This document shows positions 24,180 to 33,310 of a stretch of 60,682 bases of DNA, piece after piece. The stretch is from the NCBI GenBank assembly GCA_003565555.1, contig PXBH01000078.1, positions 1 to 60,682 on the forward strand, given 5' to 3'. A program made the translations under genes and the position numbers. Under the pieces are notes generated by a model that ran no database searches, was not told the origin of the DNA, and was given only the letters and a program-made list of their open reading frames with translations. Every line of letters begins with the position of its first letter. The first letter of the stretch is position 1. This DNA comes from Cryomorphaceae bacterium. GTDB taxonomy: Bacteria; Bacteroidota; Bacteroidia; Flavobacteriales_D; Cryomorphaceae.

Positions 24180-26489
24180 GTGATTTTCAGGGCGTTTATT
24201 TTCTTAGCAGCGTTTACGGCAAGCAGCCTTATTCAGGCGCAGTATGCTGTGATCAATGAATTTATGTCTTCCAACGGCAGTACGATCAGCGATGAAGACG
24301 GAGATGCACCCGATTGGATCGAACTTTACAATCCGCACACGTATGTTGTAAACCTATCGGGCTGTTATCTTTCGGATGACAGTGAGAACCTTACGCGGTG
24401 GGAATTTCCGCAGAGGGAGTTGCATCCGGACTCCTTTCTGCTTGTTTTTGCCTCGGGAAAGGACAGAACAGCCGGTGAGTTGCACACGAATTTTGCAATT
24501 TCCTCCTCCGGGGAGCCGCTCTACCTATACTGCGACGGTGAGGTAGCCGACCATATTCCTCCCACAGCAGTGCCGCGGGACAGGAGCTACGGTCGTGTGA
24601 CAGACGGGTCGGATAGTTTTGTGCGGTTTTTTACGGCTACACCCGGAGCATCGAATGCGCTGTCTGCGCCGGAAACGGAAATTTTCTTTGATGTAAGCGG
24701 CGGGATTTATGATGGGCCTTTTGACCTCGGGATCCATGCGGAGTCGGACGATGCAATAATCCGTTACACCTTGAACGGAAGCACACCCGGACCTGAAGAT
24801 GCCCGGTTTTTGCGGCCTTTGCGTATCTCGCCGGCCCTTTACAGTCAAGCAAATATTTCGGAATTGGTCATGTCTGTGGATTACATGCACCACCCACCGG
24901 AGACGGACAGTCTCCCGAAAGTGGTCATCGTCCGTGCAGCGGTATTCTCTGCGGAAGGTATTCAGCGCAGTCCGGTGCTTACGCACACTTACTTGCTGAA
25001 AAACTCGGGTGCCGACCACGGAAGCCTCCCGGTGGTATCAATTGCCGCCGACTATGACGACCTTTTCGATCACGAAACGGGTCTGTTCGTGCGGGGCGTG
25101 CATTACGATGATGACGACCACATGTGGACGGGCAATTTTCATCAGCGCGGCCGTGCGTGGGAGCGTCCTGTTTCCTTCGAATTTTTTGAACCGGATCACC
25201 GTGTGCTGCGGGCAGATGCGGGCATGCGGACCCACGGAAACATCAGCAGATCAATGCAGCAGAAGGCGCTGCGCATTTACGCTCGGGCCTCCGATCACTT
25301 CGATTTTCCCTTTTTTCCCGGAAAGGAATTCGCGGCGTACCCGCAGGTCGTGCTGAAGACCTACAGTGCCACCCGCAGCGGAACAGCCATCGAAGATCCG
25401 CTCAGTGACGTGCTGGCAGAGGCTGTGGGGCTTACGGCGTCACAAACGCGCCCGGTAGTGGTGTACATCAACGGTGAGTACTGGGGGCTCTACCACCTCA
25501 AGGAGCGCATATATCCCGAGACGGTGGCCCGGCGGTGGGGGGAAGATCCCGATGCGCTCGATATAGTCGAAGATTGGTTCGGAAATATGCAGGAGGGCGA
25601 CAGTACCGAATTCATCGCACTGTACAATTTCATTGAAGATTACGATATGTCCGATTCCCATTTTTATGAAGTGGCCTCGGCGCGCATCGACATGGATAAT
25701 TTCATCGATTATCAGATCTATCAGATATTCATTGCCAACGGCGACTGGCCGGCCAATAATGTGAAAATGGCAAAGCCGCGACGTACGGGAGCGAAATGGC
25801 GCTGGATATATTTCGACGGCGACTATGCATTCACGGACACGGGCTTTGACGGATTTGAAAATGCCTTGAGTACCTACGATGCGGAGTGGCCCACCAATGC
25901 CCGCTCCACGCTTTGGCTCAGGAAGTTTCTCGAAAATCCTGACTTTTACGACCGTTTTTTCGAGCGCATGGATGCGTGGGCGGCCACTGCCCTCGATCCG
26001 CAGCAAACGCTGCCTGTTTTCGCCGATATTTCCGCTTCAATACGTCCGGAAATACGCCGCCAGAGGTTGCGCTTCGGCGTGCCGGAGTCAGAGGCAGCTT
26101 GGGATGAAACGGCATCGGGCATGGTTGAATTTCTCGAAAACCGCTACTGCGTGATTCGGGATCAAGTCGAAGAACGCTTCGAGGTCATGCTGCAATCAGG
26201 TGCGTATTGTACCGACAGCGAAGAAGAGAATATCTTGAATGTCTATCCGAACCCCCTTACGGGAAATGATCTCAGCCTGACGCTCAGCAACCGGGTGGCG
26301 GGCGATGTAGAGGTCGTCCTGTACACTTTGACCGGGCAACAAATCTTTTCCCGAACCTTCCCGGGTATATTCGGTTCGTTTTCGCAAACGCTGCAGACGC
26401 CCGCCTTGGCCCCCGGCGTGTATGTGATTACCGTGCACACGGACAGCGGTCTGTATGCCGCCAAAGTGGTGGCGGATGCTGTAAGATAA
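24180..26489 (+). CDS. CotH kinase domain protein with lamin-tail domain and T9SS sorting domain
   Basis: A 769-residue secreted multidomain protein. Signal peptide (FRAFIFLAAFTASSLIQAQ); lamin-tail domain about 22-135 (NEFMSSNG, DWIELYNP); a chitobiase C-terminal-like domain about 165-210 (IIRYTLNGSTPGPED); CotH kinase domain about 290-600, with GRAWERPVSFEF, HGNISRSMQQKALRI and YFDGDYAF (likely metal-binding Asp pair); and a T9SS type A sorting domain in the last 85 residues (NVYPNP, GVYVITV). CotH kinases phosphorylate proteins; here the target would be outside the cell. The start is GTG, needed for a complete signal peptide. It stands alone, converging on the sigma factor gene. Confidence 0.93.
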   Translation: MIFRAFIFLAAFTASSLIQAQYAVINEFMSSNGSTISDEDGDAPDWIELYNPHTYVVNLSGCYLSDDSENLTRWEFPQRELHPDSFLLVFASGKDRTAGELHTNFAISSSGEPLYLYCDGEVADHIPPTAVPRDRSYGRVTDGSDSFVRFFTATPGASNALSAPETEIFFDVSGGIYDGPFDLGIHAESDDAIIRYTLNGSTPGPEDARFLRPLRISPALYSQANISELVMSVDYMHHPPETDSLPKVVIVRAAVFSAEGIQRSPVLTHTYLLKNSGADHGSLPVVSIAADYDDLFDHETGLFVRGVHYDDDDHMWTGNFHQRGRAWERPVSFEFFEPDHRVLRADAGMRTHGNISRSMQQKALRIYARASDHFDFPFFPGKEFAAYPQVVLKTYSATRSGTAIEDPLSDVLAEAVGLTASQTRPVVVYINGEYWGLYHLKERIYPETVARRWGEDPDALDIVEDWFGNMQEGDSTEFIALYNFIEDYDMSDSHFYEVASARIDMDNFIDYQIYQIFIANGDWPANNVKMAKPRRTGAKWRWIYFDGDYAFTDTGFDGFENALSTYDAEWPTNARSTLWLRKFLENPDFYDRFFERMDAWAATALDPQQTLPVFADISASIRPEIRRQRLRFGVPESEAAWDETASGMVEFLENRYCVIRDQVEERFEVMLQSGAYCTDSEEENILNVYPNPLTGNDLSLTLSNRVAGDVEVVLYTLTGQQIFSRTFPGIFGSFSQTLQTPALAPGVYVITVHTDSGLYAAKVVADAVR

Positions 26490-26594
26490 GCGTCGGGGCA
26501 TTGCGGATGCGGGCGTCCGGTTTCTGCGAAGACTTCACTCGGTTCGTTTTCGTTGTGCAACTTCCTCCGCGAAACTTCACGAGCGGGAGGTGTT

Positions 26595-27176
26595 TCACCC
26601 CTCCGTAAGGTACTTTTCGATTTTTTTCACGGCGTGAAAATAGCTTGCCTTCAATGCTCCTTCGGTGGTACCGGTGAGAGCGGCGATTTCGGCGTAGCTC
26701 TTTTCTTCGAAATACCGCAGATCGAAGACCAGGCGCTGCTTTTCGGGCAGGGTAAGCAAAGCGGCACTCAATTTTTCCCGGATGCTTTCGGGATCGGGTC
26801 CGGCGGAAGCAGCGCGGAGATCGGACGCCTCGGCAGGTACGGATACACCTCTGCGCTTTTGCCTTTGCAGGATGGCTCGCCCCTCATTTACCGCGATAGC
26901 AAATACCCATGAAAAAAAGGCAGCATCACCGCGAAAATCCTCGACCTTCATCCAGACTTTCATAAAGGTGTTTTGCAGGGCATCATCCGCATCCTCATGG
27001 TTGCCCGTCACGCGGCGCAGGTGGCCGTAGAGCCGGGGACCGTAGTTCTCCATGATTTTCCCGAAGGCCTCTGCTTTGGTAAGCGGATTGCACAGGGCTT
27101 GCACCAAGAGGCGGTCCTCTTCGCGTGCAGAGTCGCCGCTTCGGGCATTATGGAGATCGGATTCAGGCGGGCACAA
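26595..27176 (-). CDS. ECF-type RNA polymerase sigma factor
   Basis: A 193-residue sigma-70 family protein with regions 2 and 4 only. Region 2 lies around EDADDALQNTFMKVWMKVEDF and FFSWVFAIAVNEG. Region 4 lies in the C-terminal 60 residues (LPEKQRLVFDLRYFEEKSYAEI and the helix-turn-helix AALTGTTEGALKASYFHAVK). The C-terminus KKIEKYLTEG is usual for Bacteroidota ECF factors. No anti-sigma gene is adjacent: downstream lies the convergent CotH gene and upstream the divergent DJ-1 gene. Regulon unknown. Confidence 0.93.
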   Translation of the reverse strand: MCPPESDLHNARSGDSAREEDRLLVQALCNPLTKAEAFGKIMENYGPRLYGHLRRVTGNHEDADDALQNTFMKVWMKVEDFRGDAAFFSWVFAIAVNEGRAILQRQKRRGVSVPAEASDLRAASAGPDPESIREKLSAALLTLPEKQRLVFDLRYFEEKSYAEIAALTGTTEGALKASYFHAVKKIEKYLTEG

Positions 27177-27381
27177 GGCGGAGCGAGGTAAGTATGGTGA
27201 AGACGAAGCTATGGAATTTTAGACGCAATGCACCCGCGCCTGACTCAGGAGGGCTGCCGCAAGCACTTTTTTTACACTTAATTCGCATTTACATCTCGGT
27301 TTTTAGAAAATTTTGATTTTCGTTTCCGGTCTTGTTCGTTACCTTTTACCGCACATCACCTTAACTAAATAAACCAACACC

Positions 27382-28041
27382 ATGAAAAATTCACTTTTTT
27401 TGATTTTTGCCCTGTCACCCTTGATTTATGCCTGCAATCCCACCGGATCTCAACAAGACGAAGATGCCCCCGCTGCACAGGGTGCGCCGGAGGCGGCCAC
27501 AGAGCCTCGGCCTACGCAAGTAGCGCTCCTTACCGCAGAGGGTTTTCAGGATGCTGAAGCTTTCATGCCCCTCGGATACCTGACCAATCACGGTTGTGAG
27601 GTTACCGTAGTCGGAATGAACACAGGTCGGGTCAAGGCGTACAACAGTGATTTCACCATCGAAATTCAAAAGCGGGTGGCTGATGTGAGCGCCGCCGAAT
27701 TCGATGCACTGGTAATTCCGGGCGGAAAAGCGCCCGCCAAACTTCGCGAGAGTTCCGAGGTCATAGACTTTGTCACCGCCTTTCACCGCATGGGGCAGCC
27801 CATCGCCGCCGTATGTCACGGTCCGCAAATTCTGATCACCGCAGGCATTCTCGAAGGCCGAAATGCCACAGGCGTTGAAGGAATCGCGGATGAACTTCGG
27901 GAAGCCGATGTGAACTACAGCGACGAAGCACTCGTGATCGACGGTCACTTTATCACTTCACGTGTACCCGATGACCTGCCCGAATTTGTAAAGGCCATCG
28001 CGGATGCTGTAGAGAAACAGGAAGAAAAGGCCACGATCTGA
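27382..28041 (+). CDS. DJ-1/PfpI family protein, lipoprotein form
   Basis: A 219-residue DJ-1/PfpI domain protein carrying a lipoprotein signal (MKNSLFLIFALSPLIYAC; Cys18), followed by a linker rich in Ala, Pro and Glu up to about residue 45. The nucleophile elbow is AAVCHGPQIL with Cys145, and the upstream VIPGGKAPAKLR carries the usual strand motif. Most relatives are cytoplasmic chaperones, deglycases or proteases, so an envelope-anchored form is unusual. The segment ends in EKQEEKATI. It is followed by a strong terminator at 28063-28092. Confidence 0.9.
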   Translation: MKNSLFLIFALSPLIYACNPTGSQQDEDAPAAQGAPEAATEPRPTQVALLTAEGFQDAEAFMPLGYLTNHGCEVTVVGMNTGRVKAYNSDFTIEIQKRVADVSAAEFDALVIPGGKAPAKLRESSEVIDFVTAFHRMGQPIAAVCHGPQILITAGILEGRNATGVEGIADELREADVNYSDEALVIDGHFITSRVPDDLPEFVKAIADAVEKQEEKATI

Positions 28042-28062
28042 GCGAAAAGACTTTCAGAAAAG

Positions 28063-28092
28063 AAAAAGCCGCCCGATCGGGCGGCTTTTTTT
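28063..28092 (+). terminator. Terminator of the DJ-1 gene
   Basis: An almost perfect palindrome, aaaaagccgcccgat with its complement, followed by a run of seven T, 21 nt after the stop codon. Confidence 0.9.
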
Positions 28093-28668
28093 GTCGCAGA
28101 TGTTCTGTGGCTCAGAAGAAAATCTGCCCCTTCGCTCGTGTTCGCCTGAAATTTGGATTTCAGCTTGGCATTTTAAGCGGTCTTTGTGAAGCCCTTTCGC
28201 ACAGACGCGCGTCCTACACGGACCGGCGTCCTAATCGGACTGTCGTCCCGGACGGACTGACGCCGGGGTTTCCGGCAGCACTCCGGGATGACGTGGCCGA
28301 CTGTTACATGCTGCGGCGGCCGGGGGGGAAGGGAAAACCGGAGTTTTTCCGAACCGGTCATTCAACCCTTAAGGGCTTTTTGAAGTTTTTAAGCCCCGCA
28401 TGTGGCCCTCGCGCAGGGTGTGTACTTTGAGCAAAGGATCCTGCGCTCCGCTGAGGATGAAAGGATTGGATTTTTTTAGGGTGTGACAAGCCGACCGGGA
28501 GCAAAGAAAAGTGATGGCTGTTTGTCGGGCTTTCGTTGCATCTCTGCGCTGTTGCGTCATTGGCTGTCGGCTGTGCCGCCGATTTGAACACCTCCTTCAT
28601 GAGCCGCAGGTCTTATCCGTTTTTGTAGTATTTTGGGGCAAGTTTCACAAACCCATCCCCGGCATGCC
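28093..28668. other. Gene-free stretch, GC-rich, with short palindromic repeats
   Basis: No coding potential I can support in these 576 bases. It contains three 13-bp units of the form GTCC-N5-GGAC at 28210, 28227 and 28244 (period 17), AAGGGC-type runs, and low-complexity G/C tracts. No promoter consensus with both boxes was found for the transporter downstream. Confidence 0.5.
28210..28256. repeat. Three tandem 17-bp palindromic units
   Basis: GTCC-TACAC-GGAC (28210-28222), GTCC-TAATC-GGAC (28227-28239) and GTCC-CGGAC-GGAC (28244-28256) follow one another with a period of 17 bp. Each unit is an inverted repeat of 4 bp around 5 nt. Confidence 0.5.
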
Positions 28669-29769
28669 GTGAAAAAAGAAGAATTACAACACACCAATCA
28701 AGTGCTTCTGCTGGTGGCCATTGTCCTTGCCGCCCTGTATTTCGGTGCCGCCTTTCTGATTCCGCTTTCCTTTGCTGTACTATTTTCTACCCTGGTGCTG
28801 CCGGTGGCCCGTTTTCTGGAGCGCAAGTGGCATTTCAACAGGGTGTTTTCCTCCTTTGTGGGTACATTTTTGATCTTTGTTGTCACCGGCTTATTGCTGC
28901 TGCTGTTCATCCGGCAAGTCTTGGTCTTCGTGAATGATTTGGTGGCCCAGCGAGAAAGTATTACGGCCTTCTTAAGCGGCGTGCAGTCCGGACTGACAGA
29001 GCGCACGGGCTACACACTCGAGGAACAAATTGATCTTCTGAATCAGTTTTTCGGTGAGGCGGTTTCCTTTATTCAAAGGTCGGTATCACGTTTTTTGACA
29101 AATACTACAGGCGCCGTCGCCAAGTTTTTATTGATGCTCATTTACGTTTTTCTTTTGCTTTTGTATCGGAGCCGTTTTGTCAAGTTTATTCGAATGTACA
29201 CCTCTGATGAAAGATCAGATGAAGTGGGGGAGATCATCGCTCAGACGAGCCGCGTAGCCCACCATTACCTCTGGGGGCGCATTCAGGTGATGCTCATCCT
29301 GGGAGCGATGTACATAGTCCTGTTTCACGCCTACAGCCTGAAGCACGCCTGGCTCCTGGTGGTTTTCGGTGCGCTCATTACGATCATTCCTTATTTCGGA
29401 CCCTTTATCAGCGGATTGCTCCCCATCATTTTCATGGTACTTTTCGGGCATTCCTTTGAGGCGGTGGTATCCTTCACCGTTTTGATCACCGTCATTCAGC
29501 TCATTGAGAGCTACGTATTGGAGCCGCTGATACTCGGATACGAAGTGCAGCAAAACCCGCTTTTTGTGATCATTGCCGTCATCCTCGGCGGTGCGGTTTG
29601 GGGTCTGCCGGGGCTCATTCTTTTTGTCCCGCTCTTTGCCATTCTCAAGATTATTTTTGACCATTCGCCGGCACTGCGCCCCGTGGGTTACCTCATGGGC
29701 TTTGACAGCAAAAAGGGAAGCCGTAAGGCCGGAGTTTTAAGCAGTCTGCGGCGCAGATTCGGGAAGTAG
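28669..29769 (+). CDS. AI-2E family (PerM/YdiK-like) membrane transporter
   Basis: A 366-residue integral membrane protein of the AI-2E/UPF0118 family with about eight membrane helices and an extra soluble loop after the third. Family marks near the C-terminus are VFGALITIIPYFGPFISGLL and the final helices (GAVWGLPGLILFVPLFAIL). Members export diverse small molecules or act as Na+/H+ antiporters; substrate here unknown. The start is a GTG at 28669 (VKKEELQHTNQ); the open frame extends to a TTG at 28633 but adds 12 unlikely residues. The gene stands alone. Confidence 0.9.
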   Translation: MKKEELQHTNQVLLLVAIVLAALYFGAAFLIPLSFAVLFSTLVLPVARFLERKWHFNRVFSSFVGTFLIFVVTGLLLLLFIRQVLVFVNDLVAQRESITAFLSGVQSGLTERTGYTLEEQIDLLNQFFGEAVSFIQRSVSRFLTNTTGAVAKFLLMLIYVFLLLLYRSRFVKFIRMYTSDERSDEVGEIIAQTSRVAHHYLWGRIQVMLILGAMYIVLFHAYSLKHAWLLVVFGALITIIPYFGPFISGLLPIIFMVLFGHSFEAVVSFTVLITVIQLIESYVLEPLILGYEVQQNPLFVIIAVILGGAVWGLPGLILFVPLFAILKIIFDHSPALRPVGYLMGFDSKKGSRKAGVLSSLRRRFGK

Positions 29770-29820
29770 ACAGGGCAGGGTTGTACTCGGCAGCAAGATT
29801 TCGTCGGGATTATCGAGCGC

Positions 29821-30246
29821 TCAGGATTTCCAAAACCTGCCGCTTTTTTTCAGATGTTCTTCGATGTCGTTGAGGTGCAGGCTCAGCGCGCGGATGGATA
29901 TTTGAATTTCTCGAATCAGCAGGGCCAGAGAAAGAATGAGCAGCAAGAGTGCCACACCGAATATCCATACGGCGGCAATGTGGTATTTGATGTAGATCAA
30001 GAACATCGTCAAGACACAGAGCAAGAGGCTTGTAATTCCGAATATTTGCATGTAGCGCGTCAAATTCAGCCGAAGCCGCAAATTATTGATTTGCTCGATG
30101 AGGTTGGCATCCTTGCTTTCGAGATACTTATCGTGGAGGTTTCTGATGACCGCGGCGTAGGCCAAAAATCGATTGGTATAGGCCAGCATAATCAGCGAGA
30201 TGGCTGAAAACAAGAGGGCAGGGGTGGTGAGGGTGAGTTCTTCCAT
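29821..30246 (-). CDS. DUF2721-type membrane protein
   Basis: A 141-residue protein with three predicted membrane helices (near ALLFSAISLIMLAYTNRFLAY, MQIFGITSLLLCVLTMFLIYI and VWIFGVALLLLILSLALLI). A charged segment, LESKDANLIEQINNLRLRLN, separates the first from the others. This layout and sequence match the DUF2721 family, of unknown function. It follows a 124-residue gene on the same strand after 26 nt, so the two are likely co-transcribed. Confidence 0.8.
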   Translation of the reverse strand: MEELTLTTPALLFSAISLIMLAYTNRFLAYAAVIRNLHDKYLESKDANLIEQINNLRLRLNLTRYMQIFGITSLLLCVLTMFLIYIKYHIAAVWIFGVALLLLILSLALLIREIQISIRALSLHLNDIEEHLKKSGRFWKS

Positions 30247-30272
30247 AGGATTTTCCTGAGCCGGCGATCGGT

Positions 30273-30647
30273 TTAGTGGTCACGGACCTGAATTTCTACA
30301 TCGATTTTGGGGGCGTCTCGGCCGGGAGGACCAAATTTCAATGTTGCAACGGCGCCTTTCAGAAAGGGCGTTTTTTCGAGGATAGGCAGCACGGTTTTGA
30401 AAAGCACTTCGGCATCGGGGCCGTACAAGTAGAGGAAACCGTGCGTACTGTCCATCGCTATTAGGTGTCCGTCGAGTATCCCTGCGCCGGCTTTGTCAAC
30501 GGTTTGCCTCAATTCTTCTTCGAGTTCATGAAGCGGATCGAGTTCTTCAATTCCGTAGTGAAAAAAGACGATGACCGATTGCTCATAGCCTTCCCTGATG
30601 TTGTCGTTGTTCAGGCTTTCTGAAAGGTTGTGGGGCAAGTGTATCAT
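30273..30647 (-). CDS. Small hypothetical protein
   Basis: A 124-residue soluble protein without a signal peptide, starting MIHLPHNLSESLNND. The sequence is rich in Asp and Glu, with the segments YEQSVIVFFHYGIEELDPLH and LDGHLIAMDSTHGFLYLYGP. The pattern suggests a small alpha/beta fold. No family was recognised. It lies directly upstream of the DUF2721 gene. The reading frame has ordinary codon use and no overlapping competing frame. Confidence 0.6.
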   Translation of the reverse strand: MIHLPHNLSESLNNDNIREGYEQSVIVFFHYGIEELDPLHELEEELRQTVDKAGAGILDGHLIAMDSTHGFLYLYGPDAEVLFKTVLPILEKTPFLKGAVATLKFGPPGRDAPKIDVEIQVRDH

Positions 30648-31079
30648 ACTCGGTCACGTCGGTTGTGATGCGTTCGGTTTTGGCGGAGACCAAAAAGCTG
30701 AAAATGATTAGGAGAGATAAAGGTAGTGAATCGAAAAAAGAATCTTTCACCCGAAATCCCCGGAGCACTGCAGGTTTTGACTTCCGCACAGTATCTCGTC
30801 AGTTTATTACACCAACCGAAATCCAATGATCAAAAAATCTGTCGAATTGGCCGGTTCGGGTGTCATTCCGAGCGGAAATTCACGAGCTCAATCGTGAGAA
30901 ATATCGGTAATTCGAATTTAACCCCTGATTTTTTCTTTTGAGAAAGAATTTTCGATTGCCTCTTGCCAATTGCCATTTAACACGCCCTACACGTCCCGCC
31001 TCCTCCGCAAAAGCTCCGGAATTCGGGCAGGCTTGCCTCTTGCCAATTGCTAATTGCCCCTTGCCTACCGCCCATTCCA
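30648..31079. other. Gene-free stretch with TTGCC-type short repeats
   Basis: No gene supported in these 432 bases. Two copies of cttgccaattgc occur (about 30961-30972 and 31041-31052), each inside a run of the kind TTGCCTCTTGCCAATTGC. Such runs are simple repeated filler, possibly slippage-derived. The paaZ gene ends at the right border. Confidence 0.5.
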
Positions 31080-33125
31080 TCACCCCTGCTCCTTCTTCTT
31101 CACCATTGTCAGTATCGTAGCGAGCGCCACAATCTCGTCCGTTTCGTCATAGACTTCCACATAAAATTTTACGATGCCTTTGGCAATGTCTTCTTCGTCG
31201 CGTTTTTCCTGTTCGATTTTTTCTTTCACCGTGAGGCGCACTCCGATGGTCATGCCCGGGTACACGGGTTTCGTGAATCGGCAGTCTTCGAGACCGTAAT
31301 TCAGCAGTACAGGCCCTTTTTTGGCTTCCACAAAGAGTCCTGCAGCTTTAGACAATACAAAATAGCCGTGGGCCACGCGCTGCTCAAAGATGGTGCCTTC
31401 GAGGGAGGTGGCGTCCATGTGGGCATAAAAGTTATCGCCGCTTACGTTGGCAAAATTCGTGATGTCGGTTTCTGTCACCGTATGTTTGGCCGTCACGACC
31501 ATATCACCCACGGTGAGTTCTTCAAAGTGCTTTCGGAAGGGGTGGATTTCCGTTTCGTTTTGTTTGCCGCCGGGCTGATACACGTTTGTAATCCGCGTCA
31601 ATGTGGTGGGGGATCCCTGTATGGAGGTGCGCTGGAGGTAGTGCATCACGCCGCGCTTTCCGCCCATTTCTTCGCCGCCTCCGGCGCGTCCGGGACCGCC
31701 GTGCACGAGCAGGGGCATGGGCGATCCGTGGCCGGTACTTTCCTTGGCACAGTCGCGGTTGAGGATGAGGATACGGCCGTGGTGCGACGCCGCTCCGAGG
31801 GCAAATTCGCGGGCGTGGTTGTCGTTGTAAGTGGCCATGGAGCATACCAGCGAGCCCTTTCCGAGTTTTGTCAGTGCGATGGCATCTTCGAGGCTGTCGT
31901 AGGGCATCAGCGTGCTCACGGGGCCGAAAGCCTCCACTTCATGGCTTTCCGTTTTCCGGAAGGGATCACTGTTTTTCAGCAAAACGGGGGAGAGCCACGC
32001 GCCTTTTTCGGTGCCTTCACCCAGCACGTTTACCGCGTCCGGGCTGCCGAATACCAATTCCGACGACTTGAGGAGCTTGTTGATCTGCTCCCGCACGCGG
32101 GCGCGCTGCTCCGTACCTGCGAGCGCACCCATGCGCACCCCTTCGAGCTGCGGATCGCCGATTACCGTTTTTCCCAGTCGGTTGGCCAGGGCGATTTGCA
32201 CGTCTTCCATGCGGTCTGAAGGTACAATGATGCGGCGTATAGCCGTGCATTTTTGTCCGCATTTCACGGTCATTTCACGCTGCACTTCTTTGATAAACAG
32301 GTCGAATTCCGGTGAGTCCGGCTCCACATCCGGACCGAGGACTCCGGCATTCAGCGAATCTGCCTCCATATTGAAAGGCACGGATTCGGCAATGATGCGC
32401 TTGTTGACTTTAAGCATGCGGCCGGTTTCTGCGGAGCCGGTGAAGGTCACGACATCTTGAGATTCTACATGGTTGATCAGGTCGTGCGCGTCGCCGCAGA
32501 GGAGTTGGAGGGCGCCTTCCGGCAAAATTTCGGAGGCGATGATATCTTTTACAACGGCCTGGGTGAGATAGCTGCCTACGGGAGCGGGCTTTACTACGGC
32601 CGGCATGCCTGCGAGAAGATTCACGGCGATTTTCTCCAGCATACCCCATACGGGGAAGTTGTAGGCATTGATGTGCACGGCCACCCCTTCGCGCGGGGTC
32701 ATGATATGGTGGCCGGCAAAGCTTCCGCCTTTGGAGAGGGGCACGTGGTCGCCGTCTACGTAGTATGTTTCATTGGGAAATTGGCGGCGCAGGCTGCTGT
32801 AGGCAAAAAGATTGCCGATTCCGCCTTCGATGTCGATCCAAGAGTCCGTTTTGGTGGCTCCGGTGGAGTAGCTGAGCGTGTAGAATTTATTTTTTCGTTC
32901 CAGGAGGTAGAAAGCAAGGGCTTTGAGCATGCGCCCGCGCTCGTGAAAGGTCATCTTGCGCAGAGCGGGGTTTCCTTTCTCCCGGCCGTATTGCAGCAAA
33001 GCTGCATAATCGAGTCCTTCGGCGGTGGCCACGGCCACAGTTTCGCCGTTCACTGCGTTGATCAGGGGCGTTCCGTCACCGTCGCCGGCAACCCATTGGC
33101 CCATTATGTAATTTTCGAGTTTCAT
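31080..33125 (-). CDS. paaZ: Bifunctional oxepin-CoA hydrolase / semialdehyde dehydrogenase
   Basis: A 681-residue fusion that opens the ring of oxepin-CoA and oxidises the resulting aldehyde in phenylacetate degradation. An N-terminal aldehyde dehydrogenase domain (about 1-515) shows TFTGSAETGR and the catalytic Cys in VKCGQKCTAIRRI. A C-terminal MaoC hydratase domain (about 540-675) carries SGDNFYAHMD, with the Asp and His of the hydratase site, and HGYFVLSKAAGLF. The start at 33125 (MKLENYIMGQW) is the family N-terminus; the frame stays open 45 codons further upstream without support. No paaABCDE ring oxidase lies in the window. Confidence 0.93.
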   Translation of the reverse strand: MKLENYIMGQWVAGDGDGTPLINAVNGETVAVATAEGLDYAALLQYGREKGNPALRKMTFHERGRMLKALAFYLLERKNKFYTLSYSTGATKTDSWIDIEGGIGNLFAYSSLRRQFPNETYYVDGDHVPLSKGGSFAGHHIMTPREGVAVHINAYNFPVWGMLEKIAVNLLAGMPAVVKPAPVGSYLTQAVVKDIIASEILPEGALQLLCGDAHDLINHVESQDVVTFTGSAETGRMLKVNKRIIAESVPFNMEADSLNAGVLGPDVEPDSPEFDLFIKEVQREMTVKCGQKCTAIRRIIVPSDRMEDVQIALANRLGKTVIGDPQLEGVRMGALAGTEQRARVREQINKLLKSSELVFGSPDAVNVLGEGTEKGAWLSPVLLKNSDPFRKTESHEVEAFGPVSTLMPYDSLEDAIALTKLGKGSLVCSMATYNDNHAREFALGAASHHGRILILNRDCAKESTGHGSPMPLLVHGGPGRAGGGEEMGGKRGVMHYLQRTSIQGSPTTLTRITNVYQPGGKQNETEIHPFRKHFEELTVGDMVVTAKHTVTETDITNFANVSGDNFYAHMDATSLEGTIFEQRVAHGYFVLSKAAGLFVEAKKGPVLLNYGLEDCRFTKPVYPGMTIGVRLTVKEKIEQEKRDEEDIAKGIVKFYVEVYDETDEIVALATILTMVKKKEQG

Positions 33126-33310
33126 TTCGTTGACGGTTCTTGATTTCTTCAGGGCCGTGAAATTACACAATCTGCGCCACCTGAGTTGTGAATTGCTGCC
33201 TCGCGACGGCGATGACCTGCTTCTCAGTATTCTTACTGTCACCTGCGCACCCTCAGGCAAACACCCGCTCCCTGCGCCTGTGATTTCCCGATTGTTTCCA
33301 TGCCTAATTA

